Positions 1 through 6,491 of a DNA stretch of 10,524 nt are shown in pieces. A program made the translations under genes and the position numbers. The notes under the pieces were generated by a model. That model searched no databases. It saw only the letters and a program-made list of their open reading frames with translations, and was not told the origin of the DNA. Numbering within the stretch: the stretch's first letter is position 1; each line of letters starts with the position of its first letter. Source of the stretch: Bryobacteraceae bacterium (GTDB lineage Bacteria; Acidobacteriota; Terriglobia; Bryobacterales; Bryobacteraceae); the NCBI GenBank assembly GCA_019686145.1, contig JADGHK010000044.1:1-10524 (forward strand), written 5' to 3'.

Positions 1-770
1 AAGGTCGGGGCAAAGCTCGCGCAGCCGAAGTTCGTCAACTGCCTGACGTTCGTGCCATCGCTGTCGGCGACGAAGATTTCCATTCGCATGGGCGTCGTGA
101 GATTCTCCGCGAGCAATGCCTTGTAGCGCTGAATCGCCTCCGGGGTCGACGGATGATTCGCCCGCCACACGATCTTCTTTCCATCGCGGCTGAACACGGC
201 GCCTCCGTCATAGCCGAGCGATCTCGTGATCTGCTTCTTTTGCGAGCCGTCCGTCTTCATCGTCCAGAGTTCCAGATCGCCGGACGCCATCGAGGTATAC
301 ACGATCGTCCCGGTCTTGAAGTTCACTGTCGCCTCGGCATCGTACCCCTTCTCCGAGGTGATCGCCTTCAAATTCGTACCCTGATCCGTCGCAACATAGA
401 TGTCGTAGGTGTCGTAGACGGCCCAAACGTACCCCTTGCTGCGATCTGGCGGCGGTGGACAACGATCGCCGCCGGTATGTGTAGATGCATAGAGAATGTG
501 TTTCCCGTCCGGCAGGAAATACCCACAGGTCGTTCTGCCCTTGCCAGTCGACACCATGCGCTGCTCGCTGCCGTCGGCGTTCATGATATAGATCTGGTCG
601 CAGGAATGCCCGTCGCGCGTGGACTGGAAGATCAGCCGCTTGCCGTCCGGACTCCAGTAGGCCTCCGCATTGGTCCCACCGAACGTGAGCTGCCGGATAT
701 TCTCCAACCGCTTGACCGGCTGAGCCGATAATGCTCCCGCTACCAGTGCCGCCAGCAGTAAGACCCTCAT
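1..770 (-). CDS. Secreted PD40/TolB-like beta-propeller protein (3' end cut by window edge)
   Basis: The frame stays open from an ATG at 768-770 to the left window edge, giving 256 residues with no stop, so the C-terminus is missing. Residues 1-16 form a signal peptide (a short charged start, a Leu/Ala-rich core, then ALSA before QP), which predicts export to the periplasm or outer-membrane surface. The rest carries repeated WD40-like/PD40 blades: WSPDGKRLIFQS (39-50), FLPDGKHILYAS (85-96) and FSRDGKKIVW (193-202), each close to a strand of the type IYIMNADGS (60-68), LWTMKTDGS (158-166) or IFVADSDGT (232-240). Such propellers usually bind protein or peptide, or stand before a hydrolase domain; no catalytic domain is visible in the part seen. 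The start has an SD-like GAAGG at 780-784, 9 nt upstream. The ATG shares one base with the TGA of the upstream methyltransferase gene, so the two are probably translationally coupled. Exact role unknown. An odd proline run (CPPPPD) lies near residue 104. Confidence 0.85.
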   Translation of the reverse strand, partial: MRVLLLAALVAGALSAQPVKRLENIRQLTFGGTNAEAYWSPDGKRLIFQSTRDGHSCDQIYIMNADGSEQRMVSTGKGRTTCGYFLPDGKHILYASTHTGGDRCPPPPDRSKGYVWAVYDTYDIYVATDQGTNLKAITSEKGYDAEATVNFKTGTIVYTSMASGDLELWTMKTDGSQKKQITRSLGYDGGAVFSRDGKKIVWRANHPSTPEAIQRYKALLAENLTTPMRMEIFVADSDGTNVRQLTNFGCASFAPT

Positions 771-1768
771 CAGTTTCGCCCTTCGAACAGATTCCTCCCG
801 GCTACCAAAGCGTGCATTTTGCCGTCGGCGACGCTGCGCTGCAGCATCCAGAACCCGCAATCGGGATGGATATAGTGGATCCGCTCCGGACCGAGAATTT
901 TTGTAGCCAGTTCCAGGCGTTCTGCGATCAGATCCGGCGGCTCAATCAGGTTATCCTTAATGTCGATGACGCCCAACCCTATGCCAATCTTCGGGTTCAA
1001 ATCGCCGAGGCACTCGAGCTCGCTGTACCCGCGCCGCGCAAACTCCAGCACCAGGTGATCCGCAACCAGACCGTTCAGGAAGGGCATCAAATTCCGCCAA
1101 AATCCTTTCTGCACGGTTTGCCCGCCATAGTTTCCGAAACAGATGTGGACAGCCCGCGTTCCGCGGATTCCTCCAAGAACATGGTTGATGGCTGGAAGAG
1201 CCCACTCAATGTCTTCCGGATGCCCGCTGATGTTCGCCTCGTCGATCTGAATGACATCCGCGTCAATCAGTTCGAGCTGGCGGCGCAAGACGTCCGCGAT
1301 CGCCATACAGAGCTTGTCCCTGGCGCCGTAGTACCGGTCCGTCAGCACCTTCGTCAGCATGTGCGGACCCGTGCATGTAAACTTGAGGGGCGCTCGCGTC
1401 AGGCGCCGGGTGAACTCATAGTCCGCCGGCAGGTTGAGCACACCTTCCCCAATCTCGCCGACCACAATCCCGGCCGGGGCGCTCCGGTACGACAGACCGG
1501 CATCCGCGCGGAATTGCTGGATGTCCGTGATCGAGAACTTCGAGCGGATGCCGTCCATCCTGCTGACGAAGTAATCAATCATCCCGTTCGTCTCCGGGTG
1601 GCTCGGATCGAATCGGTTCAGTTCGCCATCGGCGACGACGTCAATTCCGGCGAGCTCCTGGGTCTTCAAAACCACCATGATGGCGTCGCGAAGCGTGCCT
1701 TTCGCGCTGTCGCCGTAGAGCCAAGTTGGTATCGGATAGCTACCCACAACTGTGGTCTTTATTGGCAT
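770..1768 (-). CDS. Core-MetE-like, zinc-dependent cobalamin-independent methionine synthase family protein
   Basis: A 332-aa protein matching only the C-terminal catalytic barrel of MetE; the long N-terminal duplicate half of the ~750-aa enzyme is absent, as in archaeal and core-MetE proteins. The N-terminus TTVVGSYPIP (5-14) is typical of this UROD/MetE-like family. Likely zinc ligands are His208 and Cys210 (VHICFGNYGG), Glu242 (VLEF) and Cys304 (HPDCGF), an order like that of E. coli MetE. QIDEAN (174-179) corresponds to the conserved QIDEP substrate loop. Known family members move a methyl group to homocysteine in the cytoplasm; some short forms use methyl-corrinoid rather than methyl-folate, and relatives handle other thiols such as coenzyme M. 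I cannot tell which applies here. The start ATG at 1766-1768 has no recognisable SD. It is followed by the PD40 gene with a 1-nt overlap, and it is divergent from the TonB-dependent receptor across 37 bp. Confidence 0.88.
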   Translation of the reverse strand: MPIKTTVVGSYPIPTWLYGDSAKGTLRDAIMVVLKTQELAGIDVVADGELNRFDPSHPETNGMIDYFVSRMDGIRSKFSITDIQQFRADAGLSYRSAPAGIVVGEIGEGVLNLPADYEFTRRLTRAPLKFTCTGPHMLTKVLTDRYYGARDKLCMAIADVLRRQLELIDADVIQIDEANISGHPEDIEWALPAINHVLGGIRGTRAVHICFGNYGGQTVQKGFWRNLMPFLNGLVADHLVLEFARRGYSELECLGDLNPKIGIGLGVIDIKDNLIEPPDLIAERLELATKILGPERIHYIHPDCGFWMLQRSVADGKMHALVAGRNLFEGRN

Positions 1769-1805
1769 AAGGATTCATTGTATATTGTGACCCGGGGGGA
1801 ACGTT
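1769..1805. promoter_or_regulatory. 37-bp divergent intergenic region with possible back-to-back promoters
   Basis: This is the only non-coding DNA between the minus-strand methyltransferase and the plus-strand receptor. On the plus strand TATATT (1781-1786) is a 5/6 match to the -10 box. On the minus strand TACAAT (1782 to 1777) is also a 5/6 match, ending 8 nt before the minus ATG. Two direct ATTGT copies lie at 1777-1781 and 1784-1788. No convincing -35 box is seen at 17 bp for either direction, so promoter assignment is tentative. Upstream elements would have to lie inside the opposing genes. Confidence 0.35.
1794..1800 (+). promoter_or_regulatory. Ribosome binding site deciding the GTG start at 1806
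   Basis: A run of six G residues followed by A gives a GGGGGA Shine-Dalgarno match ending 5 nt before GTG at 1806. The codons after that GTG immediately encode a signal peptide. Together these support this non-ATG start over downstream alternatives. Confidence 0.6.
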
Positions 1806-4274
1806 GTGATACGGCTCGCGTGGCGGCTTCTCTGCGTTTCCATCGTTTGCCTGGGCGCCGCCGGAGCCGACATTCGTATTTCAGGTCGCGTCACGAATGA
1901 GACCAGCGCTCCCGTCCGAGGCGCGCGGATCTCGTTTCGCTCAGGCGACGTAACCCTGCACGCCATCAGTGACGTCACAGGCGCTTTCTCCCTCGACCTT
2001 CCCCAGCCTGGCGACTATCTCGTTACTGTTGAACGCGAAGGTCACTTTACGCTGCTCGACACTCCCATTCACATCGACGAATCTTCGCGGGACCTTTCCC
2101 TCGTGCTGAACCGCCTGCGCGAGGTAGTCGAATCCGTTGACGTGACAGCAGCCACCACTTCCGTGGCTATGGATACGACTACGAAGCAGGAAACGCTCAC
2201 CGGCAACGAAATTCTCAACGTCCCGTACCCAAGCACTAATAACCTCAAAAATGCGATGGCCGTGATGCCCGGCATCGTTCAGGACAGCCGTGGAGAAATC
2301 CACGTCAACGGGGCGGCAGCCGATCAGGTGCAATACACACTCGACGGATTCAACCTCACCGACCCGCTAACCGGACGCTTTGAATCAAGAATCAGCGTGG
2401 AAGGGGTCCAAAGCGTCGAAGTCGTCAGCGGGCGCGTCCCGGCGGAGTTTGGGAAAGGTTCTGCGGGAGCGATCGCCTTTCATTCGAAACCGGGCGACGA
2501 CCGCTTTCGAACGTCGGCGACAAACTTCTTCCCCGGAATCGAGAACCAGAAGGGCATCTATATCGGAAATTGGACACCTCGGTTTAACGTTTCGGGCCCT
2601 TGGCGCCGCAGCCGGGCTTGGTTTTCGAACTCGCTCGATATTCACTACGACCGTAGGGTAGTACCGGAACTTCCCCGCGGCCAGGATTCGACATCGAGCT
2701 GGCAGTTCAGCAACCTCCTGCACAACCAGTTCAATCTGTCTCCCTCCCATATCCTCTACTCGAGCTTCCTCATTAATAATGTCTACGCGCCGCGGGCCGG
2801 GCTCACAAATCTGGATCCTCTCGAAACCACCGTGGACCACCGGGCACGGCAGTATTTCTTCAACGTCCGCAGCCAGAAGTACTTTGCAAAGGGCGCGGTC
2901 TTCGAAACAGGATTCGCAATTAATCGGACCTTCGGGCGCGAGATTCCCCAGGGCCGGAGCATCTACATCCTGACGCCTGTGGGCAATAGGGGAAACTTCT
3001 TTACGGACGCAGTCCGCAAAGCGTCCCGGGATCAATGGATTTCGAACTTGATTCTGCCTTCCTTCGAGTTCAAGGGAACCCACCAGCTTAAGACCGGCGT
3101 GGATTTCAACAGACTCTCATACTGGCAGCACGTAGACCGCACCGGCTTCGAGTTTCTCCGCATGGACGGCACCCCGCTTCGTCGGACCGAGTTCCGCGGA
3201 GACGGTTTGCTATCGAGAAGCAACACCGAGGCTGCTCTCTATCTTCAGGACTCCTGGCGCGTCAGACCAGGGTTGCTCCTCGAACTCGGCATCCGCTCAG
3301 ATTGGGATCAAATCATCCGCGATTGGAACCTTTCCCCGCGCGTCGGTTTCGCCTGGGCGCCCTTTGGGCTCGAAAACACCAAGATCGCCGGCGGCTACGC
3401 CATCTCCTACGATTCCACGAACCTGCGCATCATCACCCGCCCCGACGACCAGTATTCGGTAACAACCTATTACGGACCCGACGGCAGCATTGACCGCGGC
3501 CCCGCCGTCTCCGTCTTCCGCGTAATCGATGACCAGCTTCGGTCCCCCCGCTATCGCAATTTGAGCCTGAGTCTCGAGCAGCGCCTTCCGCATGCTCTCT
3601 CAATGCGCATCAATCTGCTCCGCCGCCGCGGCGCTCGCGGTTTTACCTTTTACAACGCGCTCGGCCCCTCGTCTCCACCGGAGCAAGAACTGGTGCGCTT
3701 TCAGGTGCGCTACTTTGACGGCATCTATTACCTCGGCAATCAGCGCCATGACCAGTACGATTCGGCCGAAATCATTGTTCACCAGACTCTCCGCGGACAG
3801 TATGAATGGATGGCCAGCTACACGAGGTCGCGAGCCAGATCCAATGCGGTCATCGATATCAGCGCCGAGCAGCCCACCCTCGTTTCCGATAACGCCGGGC
3901 CAATGCCCTGGGATGCCCCCAACCGCTTCCTTAGCTGGGGATACCTTCCGACGTTCTGGAAAGATTGGGCCGTCGCCTACCTGTTTGAATACCGCACCGG
4001 TTTTCCTTTTTCTGTTGTGAACGAGCAGGGAGCGGTTGTCGGCCCTGTAAACTCCCACAGATTCCCTTCGTACGTGAACCTGAATCTGCACATTGAACGG
4101 CGATTCTCTTTCGGCGGTCACCGCTGGGCTTTACGGGCGGGCGCCAACAATATTATGAACAGAAACAATCCGAACGTGGTGGTCAACAACATCGACGCCC
4201 CGAACTATCTCACCTTCTTCGGCGGAAGCCGCCGGTCCTTCAATTTCCGCATCCGTTGGCTCGGACGTACCTAG
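1806..4274 (+). CDS. Oar-like TonB-dependent outer-membrane receptor with carboxypeptidase-regulatory domain
   Basis: An 822-aa outer-membrane receptor. Residues 1-21 form a signal peptide (hydrophobic LLCVSIVCLGAAGA). Residues 23-105 are a carboxypeptidase-regulatory-like beta-sandwich (ISGRVT at 25-30, then VTGAFSLDLPQPGDYLVTV). ESVDVTA (109-115) resembles a TonB box. Residues ~125-228 are the plug domain, with QYTLDGFNL (176-184) and VEVVSGRVPAEFGKGSAG (204-221). The remainder is the 22-strand-type barrel, rich in alternating aromatic strands. Such receptors import large or scarce nutrients (glycans, peptides, metal chelates) using TonB-ExbBD energy; the substrate here cannot be read from sequence. 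At 822 aa it is shorter than the ~1,000-1,200 aa usual for acidobacterial Oar-like proteins. The last strand (FNFRIRW) is followed by LGRT instead of ending on the aromatic residue. The start is GTG with a strong SD. It is divergent from the MetE-like gene, and the glycosyltransferase block begins 101 bp downstream on the same strand. Confidence 0.9.
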   Translation: MIRLAWRLLCVSIVCLGAAGADIRISGRVTNETSAPVRGARISFRSGDVTLHAISDVTGAFSLDLPQPGDYLVTVEREGHFTLLDTPIHIDESSRDLSLVLNRLREVVESVDVTAATTSVAMDTTTKQETLTGNEILNVPYPSTNNLKNAMAVMPGIVQDSRGEIHVNGAAADQVQYTLDGFNLTDPLTGRFESRISVEGVQSVEVVSGRVPAEFGKGSAGAIAFHSKPGDDRFRTSATNFFPGIENQKGIYIGNWTPRFNVSGPWRRSRAWFSNSLDIHYDRRVVPELPRGQDSTSSWQFSNLLHNQFNLSPSHILYSSFLINNVYAPRAGLTNLDPLETTVDHRARQYFFNVRSQKYFAKGAVFETGFAINRTFGREIPQGRSIYILTPVGNRGNFFTDAVRKASRDQWISNLILPSFEFKGTHQLKTGVDFNRLSYWQHVDRTGFEFLRMDGTPLRRTEFRGDGLLSRSNTEAALYLQDSWRVRPGLLLELGIRSDWDQIIRDWNLSPRVGFAWAPFGLENTKIAGGYAISYDSTNLRIITRPDDQYSVTTYYGPDGSIDRGPAVSVFRVIDDQLRSPRYRNLSLSLEQRLPHALSMRINLLRRRGARGFTFYNALGPSSPPEQELVRFQVRYFDGIYYLGNQRHDQYDSAEIIVHQTLRGQYEWMASYTRSRARSNAVIDISAEQPTLVSDNAGPMPWDAPNRFLSWGYLPTFWKDWAVAYLFEYRTGFPFSVVNEQGAVVGPVNSHRFPSYVNLNLHIERRFSFGGHRWALRAGANNIMNRNNPNVVVNNIDAPNYLTFFGGSRRSFNFRIRWLGRT

Positions 4275-4375
4275 CGGTTGCTCGACTTTTTCCGCCGGAT
4301 GATTTAACGTTCCATTCACACCTGCTCCCCGAGGGTAAAGTCACCGTCGGATTCATAACGGAGTAAAATCGAGAG
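4275..4375 (+). promoter_or_regulatory. Intergenic gap before the glycosyltransferase block, possible promoter
   Basis: A 101-bp gap between the receptor stop and the first glycosyltransferase. TAAAAT at 4364-4369 is a 5/6 match to a -10 box, but no good -35 is found near 4341-4346. GGAG at 4360-4363 is the only SD candidate, 12 nt before TTG at 4376, which is a long spacing. I found no stable hairpin with a T-tract, so no terminator is called and read-through from the receptor gene remains possible. Confidence 0.3.
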
Positions 4376-5389
4376 TTGTCAGAGCCCCGCGTCACAGTGG
4401 TCATACCGACCCTCCATGCAGGACCGGCGCTTCTCGAGTGCCTTCGTTCGTTGCAGGAACAGTCGTTCCGCGACTTCGAGGTCGTTGTTGTAGATAACAG
4501 CGGTGCCGGCCTCATTAACAAGCTCGAGGTCGGTTCACTTGTAACACACGTCATCGAAAACCGGAAAAACGTGGGATTTGGCGTGGCAATTAATCAAGTC
4601 TTTCATAGATCGCGTGCTCCCTACCTCGCAGTACTGAATGATGATGCCGTTGCCCAGCCTCATTGGCTGGAAGCCCTGTTGAGACCACTTGAAAACTATC
4701 CGAACGTCGGCATGTGCGCGTCTCAGGTTCGCCTCGCCGAAAGCCTGTTATTGGACTCAGCCGGAATGCTCCTGTGTCCGGATGGAACCAGCAAGCAGCG
4801 AGGCCACGGGTTGCCCCCTGCGCGTTTTCCGGCTGTCGAAGAGGTCTTGCTTCCAAGCGGCTCGGCTGCCATATACCGCCGCCGGATGCTGGAAGAAATT
4901 GGTCTGTTTGATGACAAATTCTTCCTTTATTGCGAAGATACGGACCTGGGTCTTCGTGCAAGGTGGGCCGGTTGGAAGTGTCTCTACGTCCCTGAGGCGA
5001 TCGTCAATCATCGCTATTCCGAGTCCGCCGGACGAGCATCGAAGCTCAAAGCTTATCTTGTGGAACGGAATCGCATCTTCATGGTCATAAAGAATTTTCC
5101 CATCGGAATGCTGCTGGCTGTTCCGTTTTACGCGGTCGCCCGTTTCTGGTGGCATTTCGTCTTCATGCTCCAGGGCAAGGGGAAAGCAGCCGAGTTCCGG
5201 GAGGAAGGCAATTCCGTATTCGCGCTCGTCGCGTACGTCATTCGCGCTCACCTTGCCGCAATCGTTCATCTGCCTGCGCTTTTAAAGGATCGCCGCCGCA
5301 TCCGAAAGCACGCCAGAATCAGTTCCGCTGCATTCAAGGAACTGGTTCAAACCTTCTCCATCAGTCCTCGGGAGGTAGCCTCGCTGTGA
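4376..5389 (+). CDS. Glycosyltransferase family 2, WbbL/rhamnosyltransferase-like
   Basis: A 337-aa GT-A fold enzyme of family GT2, expected to move a sugar from a nucleotide donor onto a glycan or lipid-linked acceptor at the inner face of the cytoplasmic membrane. Motifs in order are VTVVIPTLHAG (6-16) at the first strand, VVVDNSG (37-43), NVGFG (65-69), the metal/nucleotide site LNDDA (87-91), PSGSAAIYRR (160-169), and FLYCEDTDLGLRARWAGW (183-200) with the likely catalytic acidic residues. NHRYSESAGR (211-220) and this ED block are characteristic of the WbbL-like rhamnosyltransferase branch, but donor specificity is not proven by them. A hydrophobic stretch near residues 231-255 suggests membrane association. 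The start is TTG; an in-frame TAA at 4364-4366 prevents any longer form, and the next candidate (GTG at 4397) would begin inside the first core strand. The stop overlaps the next gene (GTGA). Confidence 0.88.
   Translation: MSEPRVTVVIPTLHAGPALLECLRSLQEQSFRDFEVVVVDNSGAGLINKLEVGSLVTHVIENRKNVGFGVAINQVFHRSRAPYLAVLNDDAVAQPHWLEALLRPLENYPNVGMCASQVRLAESLLLDSAGMLLCPDGTSKQRGHGLPPARFPAVEEVLLPSGSAAIYRRRMLEEIGLFDDKFFLYCEDTDLGLRARWAGWKCLYVPEAIVNHRYSESAGRASKLKAYLVERNRIFMVIKNFPIGMLLAVPFYAVARFWWHFVFMLQGKGKAAEFREEGNSVFALVAYVIRAHLAAIVHLPALLKDRRRIRKHARISSAAFKELVQTFSISPREVASL
5371..5375 (+). promoter_or_regulatory. Ribosome binding site inside the upstream gene, bearing on the GTG/ATG start choice
   Basis: GGAGG at 5371-5375 lies in the 3' end of the WbbL-like gene. 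It is 10 nt before GTG at 5386 and 13 nt before the in-frame ATG at 5389. The spacing favours the GTG, although the two starts differ by only one residue. Confidence 0.55.
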
Positions 5390-6117
5390 TGGCGCCGTCG
5401 GGTGAGGCGCCGCTCCTGATTATCGTTCCCGCCTATAACGAGGAGGGGGCGATCGCCCAGGTCGTTCGTGAAATTCAGGAGGCGCAGCCAGGGGTTCCCG
5501 TGCTCGTAATCGACGACTGCTCCGTCGACTCCACCGCGGCTCTCGCCCGACGGGCAGGAGCGCACGTCCTCTCGTTACCGCATCACCTTGGCCTCGGCGG
5601 CTGTGTCCAGGCCGGCTACAAGCTCGCCTACGAACTGGGCTACGAGTATGTAATCCGGGTGGACGGCGACGGGCAACACGACCCTCGCGATATCCAGAAG
5701 ATTTATGAAGTTCTCCTCAAAAGCCGTTGCGAGATGGTGATTGGCTCCCGCTTCGTCAACGGCGATGGGAATCACACAAGTCTCGCCCGCAGCCTGGGCA
5801 TACGGCTCTTTAGGCTCATCCTCCGGCCAATCCTCGGCAAACCGGTTCGCGATCCTACTTCGGGCTTTGTTGGCGTGAACCGGGCTGCCCTTGCGGTCTT
5901 CAGCCGCAGCTTCCCGCTCGAGTACCCGGAGATCGAAGCCCTCGTGGTCCTCCAGCGCAAGGCGTTCCGCTTTGAAGAGGTACCTTGTCAAATGCGGCCT
6001 CGCCGCGCAGGGAAGAGTTCCATCACCGCCGTGAAGTCTTTCTATTACATCATCCACGTCCTGCTCGGCGTGTTTGTGAATATCCTGAAGTACGAAGGTC
6101 GCCGCAAAAGGGGATAG
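5386..6117 (+). CDS. DPM1-like GT2: polyprenyl-phosphate sugar (probably mannose or glucose) synthase
   Basis: A 243-aa family GT2 enzyme of the dolichol-phosphate mannosyltransferase type. It is expected to join a sugar from GDP-mannose or a UDP-sugar to undecaprenyl phosphate at the cytoplasmic face, making the lipid donor used by periplasmic GT-C transferases. Motifs are LIIVPAYNEE (11-20), VIDDCSVDST (41-50), VDGDGQHDP (92-100) holding the DxD metal site and the Q typical of DPM1-like proteins, IGSRF (119-123), and RDPTSGF (155-161). It has no C-terminal transmembrane pair as in the GtrB/bactoprenol type, only a modest hydrophobic end (YYIIHVLLGVFVNIL). The first gene ends in TGA within GTGATG, so this one starts at GTG 5386 or ATG 5389; SD spacing favours GTG. 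It is followed after 2 nt by a DUF2304-type gene, a pairing often seen with DPM1-like enzymes. The sugar is not determined by sequence alone. Confidence 0.87.
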   Translation: MMAPSGEAPLLIIVPAYNEEGAIAQVVREIQEAQPGVPVLVIDDCSVDSTAALARRAGAHVLSLPHHLGLGGCVQAGYKLAYELGYEYVIRVDGDGQHDPRDIQKIYEVLLKSRCEMVIGSRFVNGDGNHTSLARSLGIRLFRLILRPILGKPVRDPTSGFVGVNRAALAVFSRSFPLEYPEIEALVVLQRKAFRFEEVPCQMRPRRAGKSSITAVKSFYYIIHVLLGVFVNILKYEGRRKRG

Positions 6118-6119
6118 CC

Positions 6120-6491
6120 ATGGATCGACTGCTCAACGTCATGACGTTCTTCAGCGTCAGCCTCATCGCTCTCGTACTGTTCTCGGTACGCCGCTCTCAC
6201 ATACGTGTCGAATATTCAGTGAGCTGGCTAGGCGCTGCGGTTACCCTGTTGCTCCTTTCCCGGTCTCGCAACACGCTCGAATGGCTGGCGTCGATGCTTC
6301 AGCTTACGTACGCGCCTTTGGCTTTATTGTTCCTGGTGCTGTTGGTGTTCCTGGTCGTCTTCTATCGCTTCTCAGTCATCATCTCGGAGCTAAAGGACGC
6401 CAACATCGCCTTGGCGCAGAAAGTTGCGATCCTCGAATATCGCATCGAATCGGTTCCGAACAATGAAAAAGTCAAAAGTACTGGCGCCTAA
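6120..6491 (+). CDS. Small DUF2304-type membrane protein
   Basis: A 123-aa integral membrane protein with three hydrophobic segments, at about residues 5-22, 34-47 and 62-84. They are followed by a polar heptad-like stretch (ISELKDANIALAQKVAILEYRIE, from residue 88; possible coiled coil). RVEYSVSWL (29-37) between the first two segments fits the conserved core of DUF2304 proteins. That family has no established activity, but members usually sit directly next to DPM1-like GT2 genes, so a role as membrane anchor, activator or flippase helper for the polyprenyl-phosphate sugar synthase is an inference from neighbourhood. The start ATG at 6120 has a strong SD, AGGGGA at 6109-6114, 5 nt upstream. 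A longer reading in the same frame from 5985 only overlaps the upstream gene and is not used. The last 29 nt overlap the next gene. Confidence 0.8.
   Translation: MDRLLNVMTFFSVSLIALVLFSVRRSHIRVEYSVSWLGAAVTLLLLSRSRNTLEWLASMLQLTYAPLALLFLVLLVFLVVFYRFSVIISELKDANIALAQKVAILEYRIESVPNNEKVKSTGA

Noticed and set aside
153..731. Plus-strand open frame of 192 codons opposite the propeller gene
   Set aside because: The minus strand here encodes clear PD40 repeats with a signal peptide; the plus-strand translation is Arg/His-rich and looks like an antisense shadow.
731..1900. Long plus-strand open frame of 389 codons opposite the MetE-like gene
   Set aside because: It is antisense to a clearly conserved enzyme, its translation shows no recognisable domain, and it runs on into the receptor gene. 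It is explained by codon bias of the minus-strand gene.
2385..3083. Minus-strand open frame of 232 codons inside the receptor gene
   Set aside because: It lies wholly within the plug and barrel coding region of a well-supported TonB-dependent receptor, with no domain and no SD.
4275..4360. Possible terminator after the receptor gene
   Set aside because: A GCGG/CCGC pairing around a T-rich loop exists near 4273-4295, but the stem is only about 4 bp and no T-run follows it.
5149..5385. N-terminal extension of the DPM1-like protein
   Set aside because: The in-frame extension overlaps the 3' end of the WbbL-like gene, reads as low-complexity basic sequence, and is not part of the GT2 fold, which begins at LIIVPAYNEE.
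5985..6119. N-terminal extension of the DUF2304-type protein
   Set aside because: It lies inside the DPM1-like gene; the ATG at 6120 has a strong, well-spaced SD and leads straight into the first membrane segment.
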